From NCBI RefSeq assembly GCF_900116645.1, contig NZ_FPBO01000040.1:1-64000 (forward strand): 64,000 nt of DNA. The letters are read 5' to 3'. The position numbers and the translations under genes were made by a program. This stretch comes from Pseudoduganella namucuonensis (lineage in GTDB: Bacteria; Pseudomonadota; Gammaproteobacteria; Burkholderiales; Burkholderiaceae_D). Each line of letters starts with the position of its first letter. Positions within the stretch are counted from its first letter, which is position 1. This document shows positions 20,024 to 29,852 of this stretch, piece by piece. The notes beneath the pieces were generated by a model, which was not told the DNA's origin, searched no databases, and saw only the letters and a list, made by a program, of their open reading frames with translations.

Positions 20024-21250
20024 TTACTTCTTGCCGCGCTTGACCGCGCCGCTCACTTCGGTGGCGTCCGGGGCCAGCACGTCGTTGGGCACGTTGCTGA
20101 AGGTGACCCCTTCCAGCGAGATGGTGGCGGAGGTGGAATCGGTGCGCACGATGGCCTCCTTGCCGTTCTTGAACTCCGAGTTGCGGATGACGATGTCGGT
20201 GTCGATCTGGTGGCCGCCATTGGTCCGCACCGCCTTGCCGAAACCGTCCGCGGTGAAGTTCTCCAGCGTGAAGGAGCCGCCCGCGTTGAGCTGGAAGATC
20301 TTGTCGTTGGCGTTGAAGGCGCCGCCGCCGCTCCACGTGACGTTGCCCGGCTTTTTCATCGTCATCGCGTCCTCGCCCACGTCGCGCGCCCACACGTCCT
20401 TGATGGTCGCGTCGCCCATGGTGTGGATGCCGTCGGCGCCCTCGTACTGCAGGTTCTTCAGCACGCCGCCCGGTTCGATCACGAACACCGGCTTCTGGTC
20501 CTCGCTCTGGCCGCCGTCGCCCAGCGCCTTGCCCGCCTTGTAGAGCTTGCCGCCGCCGTCGAACACCTGGCCGGCCTTCACCACGATGGTCTCGTTCACG
20601 GTGACGGTGCCGGTGGGCTCGGGCATCGTCCCGGGACCGCCGGCCTTGGACGTCTTGCCGGTCTTGCCGGCGTCGGACTTGCCGCCGGTTTTTTCGCTGT
20701 TTTTTTCGTCGACCGTTTCATCGGTCTTTGGCCTGGCCTTTTTATCCGGGCTCTCGTCGGTTTTTTCGCCGGCATACTCGTCGGCCTTCCGTTTGCCGGG
20801 CGACGCGCCGGAACCTTTCCTGGCGCGCGCCGCGGGACCGGTCCCGCCGTCCTCGCCGTCGTCCCCGCCGATGCGCGGCTCGTCCCCGCCGCGCCAGGGC
20901 GCGTTGGACCGCTCGGGAGAACCGCCACCGCCCCCGCCCCCGCCGCCGCCCATGTCCTTGTCCCCCGCTTCCGGAACCTGATCGTCCTTCTTCAGCAGGC
21001 CGAGCAGGAATATGATCTGCAACAGCTGCAGCAGCATGGGATTGTTCATGGGGTCGGCGTCGGTGGGCGCGTCGCCGCTCCGCGGGGATGGCTTGGCGGA
21101 GCAGGCGCGCGGGGCCGGGGCATCGATGTCCAGCGGATCCTCGTCGCCGGGCACATCCATGACCTCCGGCGGCTTGCCGTAGTAGTACGCATTGATGGTG
21201 ACATCCGCCCACCTGTCGGCGCCGCCAAACCCGCCCGTTCTCATGTTCAT
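20024..21250 (-). CDS. hrpW: HrpW-like type III secreted harpin with pectate-lyase domain
   Basis: The ATG at 21250 overlaps the stop of the preceding giant gene (ATGA) and gives 408 aa. The N-terminal half is harpin-like: heat-stable composition, a hydrophobic LLQLLQIIFLLGLL segment, a run of ten glycines, then lysine/aspartate/glutamate-rich linkers, without cysteines. The C-terminal half (about residues 210-408) matches pectate lyase family 3: VFVIEPGGVLKNLQYEGADG, DVWARDVGEDAMTMK, ANDKIFQLNAGG and FGKAVRTNGG. This two-part layout is that of HrpW/PopW, secreted by plant-associated T3SSs to act on pectin in the wall. Pectin binding is likelier than catalysis, but neither can be read from sequence. 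Transcription should come from the hrp box at 25491-25518. Confidence 0.87.
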   Translation of the reverse strand: MNMRTGGFGGADRWADVTINAYYYGKPPEVMDVPGDEDPLDIDAPAPRACSAKPSPRSGDAPTDADPMNNPMLLQLLQIIFLLGLLKKDDQVPEAGDKDMGGGGGGGGGGSPERSNAPWRGGDEPRIGGDDGEDGGTGPAARARKGSGASPGKRKADEYAGEKTDESPDKKARPKTDETVDEKNSEKTGGKSDAGKTGKTSKAGGPGTMPEPTGTVTVNETIVVKAGQVFDGGGKLYKAGKALGDGGQSEDQKPVFVIEPGGVLKNLQYEGADGIHTMGDATIKDVWARDVGEDAMTMKKPGNVTWSGGGAFNANDKIFQLNAGGSFTLENFTADGFGKAVRTNGGHQIDTDIVIRNSEFKNGKEAIVRTDSTSATISLEGVTFSNVPNDVLAPDATEVSGAVKRGKK

Positions 21251-24200
21251 GATCGCTCTCCCCCGTTTCCACTGCGCACCAGCGCCAAGCTGGTCTTGGC
21301 TATTTTTTCCTGCAATTCCGTCACGCTCAGCTGGCGCTTGCGCTCGCCCAGCAGGCGCTGCGCCATCGGATTCAGCGTGGCGGTGCGGATGTCGGGAATC
21401 GCCTCCTCGGTCGAGCCCCGCACCTCCCTGCGCTTGAAGAACAGCGGGTTCTTCACATCGAACTGGCTCAGCTTGACGTTCACATCCCCCGTCGCGCCCA
21501 GGTACTTGACCGCCATGTCCTTGTCGCCCGCGAAGACCCGCGCCGCCACATGCCGCATCACCTCGGCCATGCCCTCGTCGCCGTCGTCGACGGCGAAGGC
21601 GATGGCGGCGTCGATGCCGCGGTGCGCCCATTGCTCCTTGGACTCCAGCTTGACGGCGAACCTGTCCGGCCTCTGCAGCATCAGGGCACGCCCGAAGTTC
21701 ATCAGCACCTCGCCCTCCATCTTCGCCAGCTCCTTGTCCACCAGTTCCCTGGTCGCCTGCTGGAGGCCGAGCTCCGCCAGTTCACCGGCGCGCCGGGTAT
21801 GCGGTTGCTCCCGGCGCGCCAGCTCATGCTCCAGGGGCGCCAGGCGTTCCGCGGTTTCGGCCTCAAGGTATGCGCCGAATCCGCCGCCGCTCGCGGCCGT
21901 CCGCGCGCCGTTGTCCAGTAAGTGGCCCTGGCGCTCCGCCAGTTCCAGTTTCAGCTGCGATATTTCCCGGCGCAGTCCCTCCACTCCTTCCCGCAAGCCG
22001 GCCACTTCGTGCTCCAGTTCCCGACGCCACGGCGTCGCCGGCCCTTTCGGGCCCCGCGCCCGCGCGGCGTCGGTTAGCGCTACCTCCAGCGACTTGCGGA
22101 AACCCTTGTCCACCACTTCCTGAATGCGGCTGGCCAGCGCCGGCAGCGCTTCGAGCAGCACATTGACGGCCTGTGCCGTGTCGCCGCTGTAGTTGCCGTA
22201 TTCCTTCTTGAAAACCATCTGGCTGTCCGGTTCGACCGGAGCCCTGTCCCTCACGTCCGAACCGCCGATGTTGAGATCGACGCCGCCGCCCACGCCCGCC
22301 ACCAGCGGAAAGCCGAACTTGTTCTGGTTCCGCTCCCCCTTGATATGGGTGTGGGAAGTGTTCATGCCGATGAACGCGTCCAGCTTCACGGTGTTCCTGG
22401 TCGTCTCGCTCACCTCGCTGGCCCCCTGCTGGTTCCTGTACCGCGCCAGGTCCGAGCTCCGGACGAACTTCGCCGTCGCCCCGAAGCCCAGGCGCGCATG
22501 GTCCTTGGTCTTGTCGCCCAGTACCACGGCCGCCCTGCCGGGGGTGATCGCGGCTTCGACCGTCCTGGTGCTGGTCTCGCGGACCTCGTCGTCGATCGTG
22601 AAGGGCGAAGCGAGCTTGTCGCACATCAGGTCGAGCGCCGATCCGTACGGCCTGCCACCGCCGTCCAGGGTCTGGCCGGGCTTGAAGTCCAGCAGCATGT
22701 CGACCGCCCGCTTCATGGTCTCCCGGGCATCGGCAAGGTCGCGCAGGCCGTCCTTGGGCTTGATCGGTATTTTCAGCACGACGGCCTGGTCGGTCCTGTG
22801 CTTCAACTCGCCCCGCAGGCCGCCGCCCGGCAGATTGATCCCCAGGGGAGTCTTCTTGATGGGCCGCTGGGCATGGTCCGGGAGCACCTGGGTATTGGTG
22901 CCGATGGCGAGGCCGGCGTGGCCGGATATCTCCGTCATGGTCCCCATCGTCAGTTGCAGCCATTCGTTGTTGGCCTGGACGTTGAGGAGCATCCCGGCGC
23001 TGTGCGAGCCGCCGAGCGTGGCGAACAGGTTGACGCCCGGGGCCACCGGCCCGCCGAACGGCACCGACACTTTGAACTGCCGCGCGCCCATGGTGTCGGT
23101 GCGGTCGCCAAGCCGGGTGCGGTCGATCGCATCGTGCAGCGTGCGCCGGATCGCCTCCGGCCCATCCAGCGCGCCGCCCTCCGCCAGCTTCACGCGATCG
23201 TCCAGCGACGCCAATTGCGCCAGCATCGCGGCGCGGTCCGCTTCATTTCCGGTGGCCGCCACCGCCTCGCGCAACAGCTCGAGCGCGCCGTGTCCCGATT
23301 CGAGTTTCCCGAGGGAGGGATGGTCGAGCATGGCCGGCACCGACAGGCCGCCGCCGGCCGCCTCGAGGATCGCCTTCTTTTCCTTCGCCTTCAGGGGGTT
23401 GGACCAGATTTCCTTGCCGGAGTTGAAAGTGCCCTCCTTGTGCGTCAGGAAGCGCGACACCTTGGTGTAGGCCTTTTCCGTGCCCCGGTGTCCAGCCACG
23501 TAGCCGGACATGGCCAGCAGCAGCCGGGCGTTTTCCCTCTCCTTGGGCGTCGTGGCCCGGTCCAGCGCGGCCTGGGCGAAATCCTTGAGATTGCCCAGCA
23601 CCTGGCGGAATTCCCCGCGCGCCTCCTTCAGCACATCGCCGCAGCCTTTTTGCTTGAACTGGTCGTGAACATGCTCGACCGTGGTGGCCGGCAGCGAGGC
23701 CATGGCCTGGAAGCCGCCGAACGCCTCCTCCACGCGGCGCGCGGTGCCCTGTTCCCACACCGCGCTCTTGACCATGACCCAGTCGCGCCGCGCGGGGCTG
23801 CCCGCCACCGGTTCCACCTTGTCGACCAGCTCGTCGCGCAGGGCGCCCATCGCCGATAGCAGCCGCCCCCGGTGCGCCGCGCCGCCTTCCGGGTCCCCGG
23901 CGAGCCGCCCGTGTTCCCTGACGCAGCGGAAGAAGGACTGCACATCGCGCCAATCGGCCTTGTTCTCCGGGTTGCAGGCCAACAGCGATCCCACGGCCTC
24001 GGGAACCACGTGCGCGCCCATTTCCCACATCCTCGCGAGGTCCAGGGCCGTTCCGGTGGCCGGCGTGCCCGCGCCGGCATGCGCCCAGGCGGCGCCGACG
24101 ATGCGCTCCACCGGCTCGGTGGCCAGCGCCTGGTAGAGCGCGACGCAGCGGTCCGCGTCGTGCCCGGTCACGCTCTCCGCCATCGAGACGACGTGCATCA

Positions 24201-25449
24201 GCTGCATGCCCGCCAGCGGGGCGTCCTTCAGCAACGCGTCGTGCCGGCCCAGCTTGTCGGCCAGCGCGCGCAGCGCCTCCCTGGTCTGCCCGCGTTGCGC
24301 GGCGCTCATGCCGGCGATCGACGGCAGGTGTTCCACCAGGTCGTCCATGAATTGCCTCTGCGTGTCCCGGGCGCGCCGCTCCAGCGCCGGCAGGGTGTCG
24401 TCCAGTATCCGTTCCACCGCCGCGTAATCACGCGCCAGCGCGTTCAGCTTGCTGGCCTCGCCGCTCCAATGCGCGGCCTCCTTCTTGCTGGGCGGGGGGC
24501 CGGGCAACTCGGAGCTCCCGCCGGCGGTCAGGTCGCGCACGCGGCGGCCCACCAGCCGGTCGTGGATCGCCGCCCTCGCCTCGGCCAGGTCCGGCGGCGA
24601 CATCGCCACGTGGCCAAGCATCTCCTCGGCGATCGGCAAGGCCTCCAGGCCTTCCAGGTACTTGGCCGGCAGTTCCAGCTGGCGGGCCATGGAGGACAGC
24701 AGGGTTCCCATGCCCTTGGCGCGCGAGTGGTCGCCCTTGTGCTCGCGCAGCGTGCAATAGGCGTCGAAGAACTTTTGAGTCGAAGCCGCTATCAGGGCGT
24801 GGCGCGCCTCGGCGTACGCCGCCCTGTCCGCATCGCCGGCGGCATCGCCGCCGAGCGCGGCCAGCGCGGAGTTGGCCGCGTCGCGCCGCGGCTGGATGGA
24901 GTCGCCGTCGACATCCTTTTGCGCGGACTCGCGCTGGCATTTCTGCCTGGCGATGTTCTTTTTCACCGCCGTCAGCTCCGTCAGCAGCGTGGCGTGGGTT
25001 TGCAGGAGCAGCTCATCGGGATCGTCCGTCGCCAGGCGCGCGTCGAGGGCGTCGAGCCGGCTCGCGTAGCCCCGCTCCTTCCTTTCCAGTTCCGTGATGC
25101 GCGCCGCCGTCCGTTCCAGGACCTCGGCGGCCGCCTCCGGTATCCGGCTCGCGTTGCGATGCTCCGAGCGCGCCACCATCCCGTGCAGATGCCGCTCGCT
25201 CTGCGAGCCAAGCTGGTTCGGCGGCAGATCGAAGCCACGCCAGTCGCGCGCGATGCGCTCCTTGTCGCGGTCGCTCCTGCAAGTGTTGTCCTTGCCGATC
25301 CCGCCCAGGAACGGCAAGCCCGCGAAGAAGTTCGCCTTGGTGATGGTGACCTTCGGATTGGCTTGCATCGCCTCCATGGAGGGCAGGCCGCCCGGATGGG
25401 TGGCGAGACGCTGGATGTCCGCGGGGCTGCCGCGCGTGATGTGATGCAT
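21247..25449 (-). CDS. Giant unknown protein, candidate type III effector, HrpL-controlled
   Basis: I place the start at ATG 25449 (1400 aa). AGGAG lies 7 bases upstream, and the in-frame ATG at 25491 falls inside the hrp box -10 element, so it cannot be on the transcript. There is no Sec signal or membrane helix. Two coiled-coil regions are visible (about residues 110-170 and 1145-1185). Between residues 785 and 1065 lie alternating amphipathic strands such as GVNLFATLGGSHSAGMLLNV and GFGATAKFV, which suggest a beta-barrel or beta-sheet body. It is translationally coupled to the HrpW-like gene. In Pseudomonas and Erwinia the giant effector AvrE/DspE lies near hrpW, but I do not see a clear AvrE sequence match. 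Effector status is inference from regulation, size and neighbour. Confidence 0.72.
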   Translation of the reverse strand: MHHITRGSPADIQRLATHPGGLPSMEAMQANPKVTITKANFFAGLPFLGGIGKDNTCRSDRDKERIARDWRGFDLPPNQLGSQSERHLHGMVARSEHRNASRIPEAAAEVLERTAARITELERKERGYASRLDALDARLATDDPDELLLQTHATLLTELTAVKKNIARQKCQRESAQKDVDGDSIQPRRDAANSALAALGGDAAGDADRAAYAEARHALIAASTQKFFDAYCTLREHKGDHSRAKGMGTLLSSMARQLELPAKYLEGLEALPIAEEMLGHVAMSPPDLAEARAAIHDRLVGRRVRDLTAGGSSELPGPPPSKKEAAHWSGEASKLNALARDYAAVERILDDTLPALERRARDTQRQFMDDLVEHLPSIAGMSAAQRGQTREALRALADKLGRHDALLKDAPLAGMQLMHVVSMAESVTGHDADRCVALYQALATEPVERIVGAAWAHAGAGTPATGTALDLARMWEMGAHVVPEAVGSLLACNPENKADWRDVQSFFRCVREHGRLAGDPEGGAAHRGRLLSAMGALRDELVDKVEPVAGSPARRDWVMVKSAVWEQGTARRVEEAFGGFQAMASLPATTVEHVHDQFKQKGCGDVLKEARGEFRQVLGNLKDFAQAALDRATTPKERENARLLLAMSGYVAGHRGTEKAYTKVSRFLTHKEGTFNSGKEIWSNPLKAKEKKAILEAAGGGLSVPAMLDHPSLGKLESGHGALELLREAVAATGNEADRAAMLAQLASLDDRVKLAEGGALDGPEAIRRTLHDAIDRTRLGDRTDTMGARQFKVSVPFGGPVAPGVNLFATLGGSHSAGMLLNVQANNEWLQLTMGTMTEISGHAGLAIGTNTQVLPDHAQRPIKKTPLGINLPGGGLRGELKHRTDQAVVLKIPIKPKDGLRDLADARETMKRAVDMLLDFKPGQTLDGGGRPYGSALDLMCDKLASPFTIDDEVRETSTRTVEAAITPGRAAVVLGDKTKDHARLGFGATAKFVRSSDLARYRNQQGASEVSETTRNTVKLDAFIGMNTSHTHIKGERNQNKFGFPLVAGVGGGVDLNIGGSDVRDRAPVEPDSQMVFKKEYGNYSGDTAQAVNVLLEALPALASRIQEVVDKGFRKSLEVALTDAARARGPKGPATPWRRELEHEVAGLREGVEGLRREISQLKLELAERQGHLLDNGARTAASGGGFGAYLEAETAERLAPLEHELARREQPHTRRAGELAELGLQQATRELVDKELAKMEGEVLMNFGRALMLQRPDRFAVKLESKEQWAHRGIDAAIAFAVDDGDEGMAEVMRHVAARVFAGDKDMAVKYLGATGDVNVKLSQFDVKNPLFFKRREVRGSTEEAIPDIRTATLNPMAQRLLGERKRQLSVTELQEKIAKTSLALVRSGNGGERS

Positions 25450-25490
25450 GGTGTCGCTCCTGCCTTGGCGTGCGTGGGCACGAATGCCCA

Positions 25491-25518
25491 TCAGTCGCGA
25501 TGGCGAGGCGGAGGTTCC
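25491..25518 (-). promoter_or_regulatory. hrp box (HrpL promoter), one mismatch
   Basis: On the minus strand the sequence reads GGAACC-N15-CGACTGA; the consensus second element is CCACNNA, so one base differs. The expected transcript start near 25483 leaves a 34-base leader before the ATG at 25449. It should drive the 1400-aa gene and the HrpW-like gene. Confidence 0.7.
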
Positions 25519-25578
25519 GTGACTTCCATGTCACAATTCACTTTATCTTGCCGGCTCCAGGCCGGCTCCGGGGCGGCG

Positions 25579-27204
25579 CTAGACGAGCCGCGGGCGCCGC
25601 AACGCCGGACGCAACGCGACCGCCGTGACCGCCGGCCCCGGCGCCGACGGGTTCCGGCGCGCGTCGACCTGGAAAAAACTCACCAGCTGCGTCAGGTTGT
25701 TCGCTTCGCGGTGCATGGCTTCGGACGTCGCCGCGGCCTCCTCGACCAACGCGGCGTTGCGCTGCGTGTCCTCGTCTATCGCCGCGATCGCGCCATTGAC
25801 CTCGCGTATCCCCGATTCCTGCTCCGAACTGGCGGCGCTGATCGAACGCATGATGTCGGTGACCCGCTGGACGCTGGCCACTATCTCGCCCATGGTGTCG
25901 CCGGCGGCGTGCGCCAGGGTGCCGCCCGCGGCGATCTTCTCGGCCGAGTCGTTGATCAGGCCCTTGATCTCCCTGGCGGCCACGGCGGAGCGCTGCGCCA
26001 GGGTGCGCACCTCCGACGCCACAACGGCGAAGCCGCGCCCCTGCTCCCCCGCGCGCGCGGCCTCGACCGCCGCGTTCAAGGCCAGGATATTGGTCTGGAA
26101 GGCGATGCCGTCGATGACGGCGATGATGTCGACGATCTGTTTCGCCGCGCCGCCGATGGCGTCCATGGTCTCGACCACGTCGGCGACCACGGCGCCGCCC
26201 CTGCGCGCCACGGACGAGGCCGATTCGGCGAGCGCGTTCGCCTGCGCGGCGTTGCCCGCGTTCGCGCGCACCGCCAAGGTCAGTTCGCCCATCGCCGAAG
26301 CGGTTTCCTCCAGCGCCCCGGCCTGGTGCTCGGTGCGGCGCGACAAGTCCAGGTTGCCCGACGCCAGTTCGCTGGAGGCGGCGTCGATCGCGTGGGCGCC
26401 GTCGCGCACATGGGTCACCACGCCGGCCAGGCGCACGGTCATATCGTGCAGGGCGTCGAGCAGCTGGCCGATCTCATCCACATGATCGGGATTGTCGAAG
26501 GTGCGCAAGTCCCCTTTCGACACCCGCACCGCGAGCGCCAGCGCGTGCCGCAACGGCACGACGATGCTTTGGATCAGGCTCCACGCCAGCCCGGCGCCCA
26601 AGGCGACCGCCAGCGCGCCGAAGCCGAGCAGCGTGGCGCGGCTGGCGCGGTACTGATCGGCGGACTCGGCCGCCAGCGCGCGCGCCTGCCCCGCCTGGTA
26701 TTCCAGCAGCCGTTCCAGCGCCGCGATGTAGGCGTTGTAAGTGGATTGCAAGTCGCCGTCGGCCAGGTGCTCGACCTCCTGGGTACGCCCCACCTCCTTG
26801 AAGGCGAACACCTTCTTTCTGACCGAAAAATACGCGCCGCCCGCCACGTCGGCCGCGCGCAGCAACTCGTTTTCCGCGCCGGCGTGCTGGCCTGCGCGCA
26901 GCCTGGCCGCGATAGTTTGACTCAACTTGTCGCCCTGGTTCAACTGGCCTTGGAAGAACTCGGCCATCTCCAGGCTGTCGGACTTGGCGATCGACAGCGC
27001 CCGGATGCCGTTCAGCCGCGCCACCCCGAGCAGCTCGGACGCCAACTGCTGCTTGGCCAGTTTGTCGTTGACCAGGAACTCCGTGGTTTGATTCGCCGCT
27101 TCCAGCTTCCACAGCGCGATCGCCGTCATGCCCACCATAATCAATAGAACCATGCCAAAGGCAAAGAGGACGCGTGGACCGGTTTTCAGCTTGGGAATGT
27201 TCAT
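25579..27204 (-). CDS. Methyl-accepting chemotaxis protein with four-helix-bundle sensor
   Basis: The ATG at 27204 (MNIPKLKTGPRVLFAFGM) starts 541 aa directly before the first transmembrane helix; the longer frame adds an unlikely extension. A helical periplasmic domain (about residues 35-190) of 4HB type with ALWKLEAANQTTEFLVNDKL is followed by a second helix, HAMP and the conserved signalling tip (GIAFQTNILALNAAVEAARA). The C-terminal tail is rich in proline and arginine. It sits inside the T3SS island with no hrp box in front. An imperfect palindrome GCGGAAT/ATTCCGC lies upstream at 27236-27251. Confidence 0.9.
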   Translation of the reverse strand: MNIPKLKTGPRVLFAFGMVLLIMVGMTAIALWKLEAANQTTEFLVNDKLAKQQLASELLGVARLNGIRALSIAKSDSLEMAEFFQGQLNQGDKLSQTIAARLRAGQHAGAENELLRAADVAGGAYFSVRKKVFAFKEVGRTQEVEHLADGDLQSTYNAYIAALERLLEYQAGQARALAAESADQYRASRATLLGFGALAVALGAGLAWSLIQSIVVPLRHALALAVRVSKGDLRTFDNPDHVDEIGQLLDALHDMTVRLAGVVTHVRDGAHAIDAASSELASGNLDLSRRTEHQAGALEETASAMGELTLAVRANAGNAAQANALAESASSVARRGGAVVADVVETMDAIGGAAKQIVDIIAVIDGIAFQTNILALNAAVEAARAGEQGRGFAVVASEVRTLAQRSAVAAREIKGLINDSAEKIAAGGTLAHAAGDTMGEIVASVQRVTDIMRSISAASSEQESGIREVNGAIAAIDEDTQRNAALVEEAAATSEAMHREANNLTQLVSFFQVDARRNPSAPGPAVTAVALRPALRRPRLV

Positions 27205-27358
27205 GTTGTCGGGTGTACTTGGCGATGGGACTCGGGCGGAATTGATTCCGCATGCTTGCGATCTCTTGCAGATTGCAAGCATCGTACCCGCCAAATATGT
27301 CAGGGTGATGGCAAAGCCACCCCGAATACGCGCCGAACGCCCCCCGGCCCGTCCCGCC

Positions 27359-28240
27359 TCACTTGCGGCTGTCCTCGCGCACGATTTTCCACGCCCCGTC
27401 GTGCTTCTCCAGGACCAGCGTCTTCTGGACCGTGGAGGAGGAGCGGTCCGAGCGGTAGCTTTGCTCGAACGTCGCCGTGGCCCTGCTCCCGTCCAGGGAC
27501 ACTTGCGGCGTCTTCAGCGCGACGTGGATCACCGAGGCTTCCTTCAGGCGCGCGCCGCGTTCGGCCTCCCACGCGGCGCGCGGGATATCGCCCGGGGGCT
27601 GGAAGTCCCGGCCGTAGAAGGCCAGGTAGGCCGGCACGTCGCGCGCGCTCCAGGCCTGCGCCCACGCGTGGACGGCGGCCACCACCTCGGCCTCCTGCTT
27701 GGGCACGCCGGCCGCGCGCTCGCCGCCGTAGTTCATCGCCGATTGCAGCAGCGCCTGCCTGGCGCGCACCTCGGCGTTGTTCGGCTCCAGCTTCAGCATC
27801 GCGGCGTAGGATTGCGCGGCCAGCTGCAGATACATGTCGGCCAGGTTCTCGTGGCCGCGCGCGTACCCCGGGTTCGCCTTCACGGCGCCCTCCAGCGCCG
27901 CCCGCGCCTTGTCCGGCTGGCCGGCCGCCGCGTGCAGCACGGCCAGGTTGTTGTACAGCTCCGGCATGGCGGGATAATCGGCCGACAGCGCCGTCAACAG
28001 CGCGATCGCCTCGTCGCGCCGGCCCAGGCCGGTCAGGGCCAGGCCCTTGAGGAAGCGGATCCGCGGGTCGTCCGGCTTGGCCGCGAGATGCTCGTCCGCG
28101 CGGGCCAGCGCCGTGTCGTAGCGCTTGGCGCGCAGCAGCGCCGACACGTCCGACACCTCGACCGCGAAGACCGGCGCGCACAGCGCCGCCGCGGCCATCG
28201 TCACCGTGATGAGCTTTCCGAAACCCGCGGACTTGCGCAT
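27359..28240 (-). CDS. Exported TPR protein with SnoaL/Cds6-like C-terminal domain
   Basis: The ATG at 28240 gives 293 aa with a signal peptide (TVTMAAAALCAPVFA). Residues about 30-170 form tetratricopeptide repeats (AIALLTALSADYPAMPELYNN and the next unit). The C-terminal 110 residues match the SnoaL-like/Cds6 type alpha+beta domain seen at the C-terminus of many exported proteobacterial proteins (AVHAWAQAWSARDVPAYLAF to LEKHDGAWKIVRED). Such proteins act as periplasmic scaffolds, often near cell-wall enzymes. No partner is visible here and no hrp box is present. Confidence 0.8.
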   Translation of the reverse strand: MRKSAGFGKLITVTMAAAALCAPVFAVEVSDVSALLRAKRYDTALARADEHLAAKPDDPRIRFLKGLALTGLGRRDEAIALLTALSADYPAMPELYNNLAVLHAAAGQPDKARAALEGAVKANPGYARGHENLADMYLQLAAQSYAAMLKLEPNNAEVRARQALLQSAMNYGGERAAGVPKQEAEVVAAVHAWAQAWSARDVPAYLAFYGRDFQPPGDIPRAAWEAERGARLKEASVIHVALKTPQVSLDGSRATATFEQSYRSDRSSSTVQKTLVLEKHDGAWKIVREDSRK

Positions 28241-28412
28241 ATTCTTCCTCGTTCTAAAGTGATCGTCGAATATAAGGCAGCGTCGGCCGCGACACCACCT
28301 AGCAATACTACTTAGCAATATACCGCTTAATCCGCCGGAATTAAATACCATACGGCAACATTATCGCGATATACTGGCCGCCACCGGCACGCCCTCCCAT
28401 CAAGACACGACC

Positions 28413-29789
28413 ATGCAGACACCGCCCGCCCCCCCGCCCGCCGCGCCAGCCGCGCGCAAGATTTGCCTGCTCGGCGACAACGGCCTGCTGGCGCGCGACA
28501 CGGCCATGCGGCTGCGCGGCGCCGGCTACGAGGTCACCGTGGCGACCGAACTCGAGCGGCTGGCGCCGCTCTCGGCGCAACAGCCCCTGGGCTGCATCGT
28601 GGTCGATCCCAGCACGCGCGACAGCCGCTACGCCGATCCGGCCTGCGTGGCCCGCGTCCGCGCGCACTGCGCCGCGCCGGTGCCCGTGCTGTGGCTCGCG
28701 CCCGTCAACAACTTCGAGACCCGCCTGGCCGCCGCGCGCGCCGGCGTCGACGGCTACCTCGCCAAGCCGGTGGAGATGGCCGCGCTGAAGGAACGCATCG
28801 AGTCGCTGGCCCGGGGCATGGACAAACAGCCCCACCGCGTGCTGGTGGTGGGCAGCGACGCCGGCAGGCTCGCCGCGGCCGAGGACGCGCTGGCGCGCGC
28901 CGGGATGGAGGCGATGCGCCTGCACAAGCCGCTCGATCTGGTCGGCACGCTGAGCCGCCACCACCCCGAGGCCGTCGTGATCGACGTGCGCACGGACGCC
29001 TGCGACGGCGTGGACCTGGCGATGCTGATCCGGCAGGACAAAACCTTCCTGGACCTGCCCGTGCTGGTGCTGTCGGAGGACAGCGCCCCGGCGGCCCGGC
29101 GGCGCGCCATCGCCGCCGGCGTCGACGATTTCCTGCCCATGCCGGTCGCGCCGGAGGACCTGGTGTTCGCCGTCGCCGGCCGCGTCGAGCGTTCGCGCGC
29201 GCTGCGCGGCCTGATCATGCGCGACGCCATGACCGGCTTGTACAACCACGCCTCGATCAAGGAACAGGCCGCGCGCGAGATCGCGCGCAGCAAACGGGAG
29301 GGCGCGCCGCTGGCGCTGGCCATGACCGATATCGATTTCTTCAAGAAGATCAACGACAGCCACGGCCATCCGGTGGGCGACCAGGTGATCCGCGCGATCG
29401 CGCAGCTGCTGCGGGAGCGCCTGCGGCACGGCGACCTGGTGGGCCGCTACGGGGGCGAGGAATTCGCCGTGATCATGCCGGGCACCTCCGCCGCCGCGGC
29501 CGCCGCCGTGATGGACGAGATCCGCGAGGCCTTCGGCCAGTTGCGCCACAGGGCCGACGACGCGGAGTTCCAGGCCACGTTCTCGGCCGGGGTGGCTGAG
29601 CTGGGGGACGCGGCCGGCGGGGCGGACGCCGCCGGCATGTTCCGCCTGGCCGACGAGGCGCTCTACCAGGCCAAGCGCGCCGGCCGCAACCGTGTCGCGC
29701 TGGCGGGGAAGGGCGGACTCGCCACCGGGCCCACTGGGCCTGGCGGCTCCGCCGCATGCGTGCGGGCCTGCGCCCGTCCGGCGGAATAA
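28413..29789 (+). CDS. Diguanylate cyclase with two receiver domains
   Basis: The 458-aa cytoplasmic protein has two receiver-like domains followed by a GGDEF domain. Receiver 1 (residues about 15-140) has the aspartate in CIVVDPSTRD and the lysine in LAKPVEM. Receiver 2 (about 145-265) has an aspartate in AVVIDVRTD but a methionine where the conserved lysine should be (FLPMPVAPEDL), so it is probably degenerate. The cyclase active site is intact (RYGGEEFAVIMPG), with an inhibitory c-di-GMP site RHGD five residues upstream. The last 30 residues (from GKGGLATGP) are low in complexity and run into a palindromic repeat that carries the stop codon. No partner histidine kinase is adjacent. Confidence 0.9.
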   Translation: MQTPPAPPPAAPAARKICLLGDNGLLARDTAMRLRGAGYEVTVATELERLAPLSAQQPLGCIVVDPSTRDSRYADPACVARVRAHCAAPVPVLWLAPVNNFETRLAAARAGVDGYLAKPVEMAALKERIESLARGMDKQPHRVLVVGSDAGRLAAAEDALARAGMEAMRLHKPLDLVGTLSRHHPEAVVIDVRTDACDGVDLAMLIRQDKTFLDLPVLVLSEDSAPAARRRAIAAGVDDFLPMPVAPEDLVFAVAGRVERSRALRGLIMRDAMTGLYNHASIKEQAAREIARSKREGAPLALAMTDIDFFKKINDSHGHPVGDQVIRAIAQLLRERLRHGDLVGRYGGEEFAVIMPGTSAAAAAAVMDEIREAFGQLRHRADDAEFQATFSAGVAELGDAAGGADAAGMFRLADEALYQAKRAGRNRVALAGKGGLATGPTGPGGSAACVRACARPAE

Positions 29790-29808
29790 CGCTTCGCGTT
29801 ATTCCGCC
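29780..29808. repeat. Perfect palindrome spanning the stop of the diguanylate-cyclase gene
   Basis: Arms GGCGGAATAACGC (29780-29792) and GCGTTATTCCGCC (29796-29808) pair perfectly over 13 bases around a TTC loop. The TAA stop of the upstream gene is within the left arm. It resembles the small palindromic intergenic repeats scattered in many proteobacterial chromosomes, and it may also act as a transcription terminator. No second copy was seen in this window. Confidence 0.7.
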
Positions 29809-29852
29809 CTACTGGACCCGATCTGTTCGTATCGGCGAAGAGCACAAAGAAA

